Source: Lachnospiraceae bacterium (GTDB lineage: Bacteria > Bacillota > Clostridia > Lachnospirales > Lachnospiraceae). Taken from it: 16,272 nt of DNA. The translations under genes and the position numbers were made by a program. The notes below the pieces were generated by a model. That model had not been told where the DNA came from, did no database searches, and worked only from the letters and a program-made list of their open reading frames with translations. The stretch covers positions 1 through 16,272 of the forward strand of contig DLYC01000100.1 of NCBI GenBank assembly GCA_003447895.1. The letters are read 5' to 3'. Positions 14,900 to 16,272 of this stretch are shown here, in pieces. Each line of letters opens with the position of its first letter. Position 1 is the first letter of the stretch.

Positions 14900-15670
14900 T
14901 TAAAGGGTTCCCTCTTCAGCCTGCTCAGCTTCACTCGCTGCGGACTCCATAGCCAGAGCATCCTGCTCGGAAGCGTCTACATTCTCTTCTCCCTGTCTTG
15001 CCTCGATGACTGCGTCTGCCATCTTGCTGCAAAGAAGCTTGACTGCGCGGATCGCGTCGTCATTTCCGGGGATGATGTAGTCAAGTTCCTCGGGATCGCA
15101 GTTTGTATCGCCGATACCGATCAGAGTGATGCCGAGTGCGTGTGCCTCTGCTACGCAGATTCTTTCCTTCTTGGGATCGATTACGAAGATCGCATCCGGA
15201 ATGTGAGTCATTTCCTTGATTCCGCCGAGGTTCTTCTCAAGCTTCTCCCACTCCTTGTTGAGCTTCGCGACTTCCTTCTTGGGAAGTACATCGAAAGTGC
15301 CGTCCTGGGACATAGCTTCGATCTTCTTGAGGCGCTCGATTCTGCCCTGGATGGTCTTGAAGTTGGTCAGCATGCCGCCGAGCCATCTCTCGTTGACATA
15401 GTACATGCCGCAGCGCTCTGCCTCAGCCTTGACTGCGTCCTGGGCCTGCTTCTTGGTTCCTACGAACAGAAGTGTGCCGCCCTGCTCAGCGATCTCAAAT
15501 ACTGCTCTGTAAGCCTCGTCCACCTTGATCACAGATTTCTGAAGATCGATGATGTGGATTCCGTTTCTCTCAGTGAAGATGTAAGGAGCCATCTTGGGGT
15601 TCCAGCGTCTTGTCTGATGTCCGAAGTGCACGCCTGCTTCAAGCAGCTGTTTCATTGTTACTACGCTCAT
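14900..15670 (-). CDS. rpsB: 30S ribosomal protein S2
   Basis: Small-subunit ribosomal protein needed for S1 or mRNA docking and 30S assembly. It has 256 residues with the family signatures [22 protein letters not shown] at the N-terminus and the FVIDPKKE...EAHALGI segment in the middle. The C-terminus has an acidic, disordered-looking tail of about 25 residues (from about residue 230, rich in Glu, Ala, Ser), as in many Clostridia. ATG 15670 has GGAGG at 15678-15682, 7 bases upstream. It is first in the rpsB-tsf operon and preceded by a structured leader of about 115 bases. Confidence 0.98.
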   Translation of the reverse strand: MSVVTMKQLLEAGVHFGHQTRRWNPKMAPYIFTERNGIHIIDLQKSVIKVDEAYRAVFEIAEQGGTLLFVGTKKQAQDAVKAEAERCGMYYVNERWLGGMLTNFKTIQGRIERLKKIEAMSQDGTFDVLPKKEVAKLNKEWEKLEKNLGGIKEMTHIPDAIFVIDPKKERICVAEAHALGITLIGIGDTNCDPEELDYIIPGNDDAIRAVKLLCSKMADAVIEARQGEENVDASEQDALAMESAASEAEQAEEGTL

Positions 15671-15728
15671 TTCTTTTCCTCCGTGTTTGGTTTTTTCTTC
15701 CGCACTTTCGTATGCATTCGTGAAGGTC

Positions 15729-15765
15729 TGCTACCACCCTGCCGGGTCAAAGCCCGGGTAGAGCA
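15729..15765 (-). promoter_or_regulatory. Structured rpsB leader hairpin, possible autoregulatory element
   Basis: In the rpsB leader RNA, CTACC (15761-15757) pairs with GGTAG (15735-15731). An inner CGGG (15756-15753) pairs with CCCG (15746-15743) around a six-base loop, with an internal loop on one side and an extra TG/CA pairing at the base. There is no T-run, so it is not a terminator. Ribosomal protein operons often carry such leaders for autogenous control; I do not recognise this one as a named S2 leader. Confidence 0.4.
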
Positions 15766-15791
15766 CCGGTATATGCCGAAAATGCGTGCTT

Positions 15792-15820
15792 ACTATAACG
15801 CAACAGTTGAATATTATCAC
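15792..15820 (-). promoter_or_regulatory. Probable promoter region of rpsB-tsf
   Basis: TATAGT at 15797-15792 with a 17-base spacer to GTGATA (15820-15815), a 4-of-6 match to the -35 consensus. The transcript start would be near 15785. A second candidate slightly upstream uses TAATAT (15816-15811) with TTGTGC 17 bases before it, inside the codY terminator stem. Either would give a leader above 100 bases. Confidence 0.45.
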
Positions 15821-15824
15821 ACAC

Positions 15825-15860
15825 AAAAAGTTCGCACAAGTGTTTTTTTGTGCGAACTTT
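15825..15860 (-). terminator. Terminator of codY
   Basis: Perfect 13-bp arms at 15848-15860 and 15827-15839 around an 8-base loop, ending in a five-T run on the minus strand. It lies about 54 bases after the codY stop and separates codY from rpsB. Confidence 0.85.
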
Positions 15861-15913
15861 CTATTTTCTGTGATTCAGATCCGATTCCGCCCGGAGTTCC
15901 GCGCCGTTTCGGC

Positions 15914-16272
15914 TCAGATCCCCTGATTTTCGGGATCCACCTGCTTTTTCAGCCCCTTGAGTTCCCCGTAGATGGCATCGTTGAGGACCTTGATATAGGT
16001 TCCCTTCATGCCGGACGAGCGGGATTCGATGACGCCGGCTGACTCAAATTTCCGGAGGGCGTTTACGACAACGCTCCTTGTGATGCCGGCTTTGTCGGCG
16101 ATCTTGCTCGCGACGAGTATTCCCTCCGTTCCGCTAAGCTCCTCAAAGATATGAACGATCGCGTGCATCTCCGTGTAGCTGAGAGTTCCGATGGCCGATT
16201 TCACGACGCCCATCTTGCGGTTCTCCTCCGCGGTCTCCTCCGTGACAGCCCGCAGCATTTCAAGGCTCACAA
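15914..16272 (-). CDS. codY: GTP- and branched-chain amino acid-sensing repressor CodY, partial (N-terminus beyond window)
   Basis: Global nutritional regulator of low-GC Gram-positive bacteria. Only the last 119 codons or so are present. The visible part is the C-terminal winged helix-turn-helix, with the nearly invariant recognition segment [18 protein letters not shown] followed by [18 protein letters not shown]. The preceding helix-rich stretch is the linker between the GAF sensing domain and the DNA-binding domain. The GTG at 16270 is internal, not a start: full CodY proteins are about 260 residues and the GAF domain must lie to the right of the window. The gene ends in its own terminator. 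The codY then rpsB-tsf order is common in Clostridia. Confidence 0.95.
   Translation of the reverse strand, partial: VSLEMLRAVTEETAEENRKMGVVKSAIGTLSYTEMHAIVHIFEELSGTEGILVASKIADKAGITRSVVVNALRKFESAGVIESRSSGMKGTYIKVLNDAIYGELKGLKKQVDPENQGI

Noticed and set aside
16268..16270. GTG 16270 as the start of codY
   Set aside because: It is an internal codon; the GAF sensing half of CodY must lie beyond the window edge.

Overview
The window looks like chromosomal DNA of a member of the Firmicutes, class Clostridia, most probably Lachnospiraceae with a GC content a little above one half. The clues are a CodY C-terminus next to rpsB-tsf, a MecA-type adaptor, AGGAGG-type ribosome binding sites with frequent TTG starts, a Bacillus-type Fe-S PurF relative, and a NAD-dependent DNA ligase. 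I see no tRNA, rRNA, CRISPR array, transposase or phage gene.

Layout. The left edge (1-1555, minus) carries a hybrid sensor histidine kinase cut off by the window inside its receiver domain. It is divergent from the only plus-strand gene, a citrate synthase (1731-3086), which has its own extended -10 promoter and a TTGTATACAA palindrome in its leader. A large inverted repeat at 3095-3164 separates citrate synthase from everything to its right. All remaining genes are on the minus strand and are read from right to left.

In reading order from the right edge these genes are: the end of codY (nutrient-sensing repressor) and its terminator; rpsB and tsf (ribosomal protein S2 and EF-Ts) behind a structured leader and ending in a terminator near 13811-13840; then a tight run of mecA-like adaptor, RluF-like pseudouridine synthase, ligA, metA and an 868-residue protein of unknown function. 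The adaptor and pseudouridine synthase start with TTG, the first pair overlaps at TTGA, and the ligA ribosome binding site contains the stop codon of the gene before it. This run is probably one translationally coupled operon. Further left come a coiled-coil protein with two zinc ribbons, with its own strong and apparently operator-controlled promoter; an alpha/beta hydrolase; and a PurF-like phosphoribosyltransferase, again with its own promoter.

Most of the window is housekeeping: translation, DNA sealing, rRNA modification, methionine synthesis and entry of acetyl-CoA into citrate. I did not find a clear multi-gene novel system. The best candidates for new biology are (i) the PurF paralogue whose glutaminase domain has lost the nucleophilic cysteine and the glutamine-binding residues while the Fe-S cysteines and PRPP site remain; (ii) the 868-residue protein, which I read as five diverged repeats of about 135-155 residues followed by a separate C-terminal region; and (iii) the zinc-ribbon gene, whose promoter lies between two related GGTCAA-type sites about 82 bp apart.
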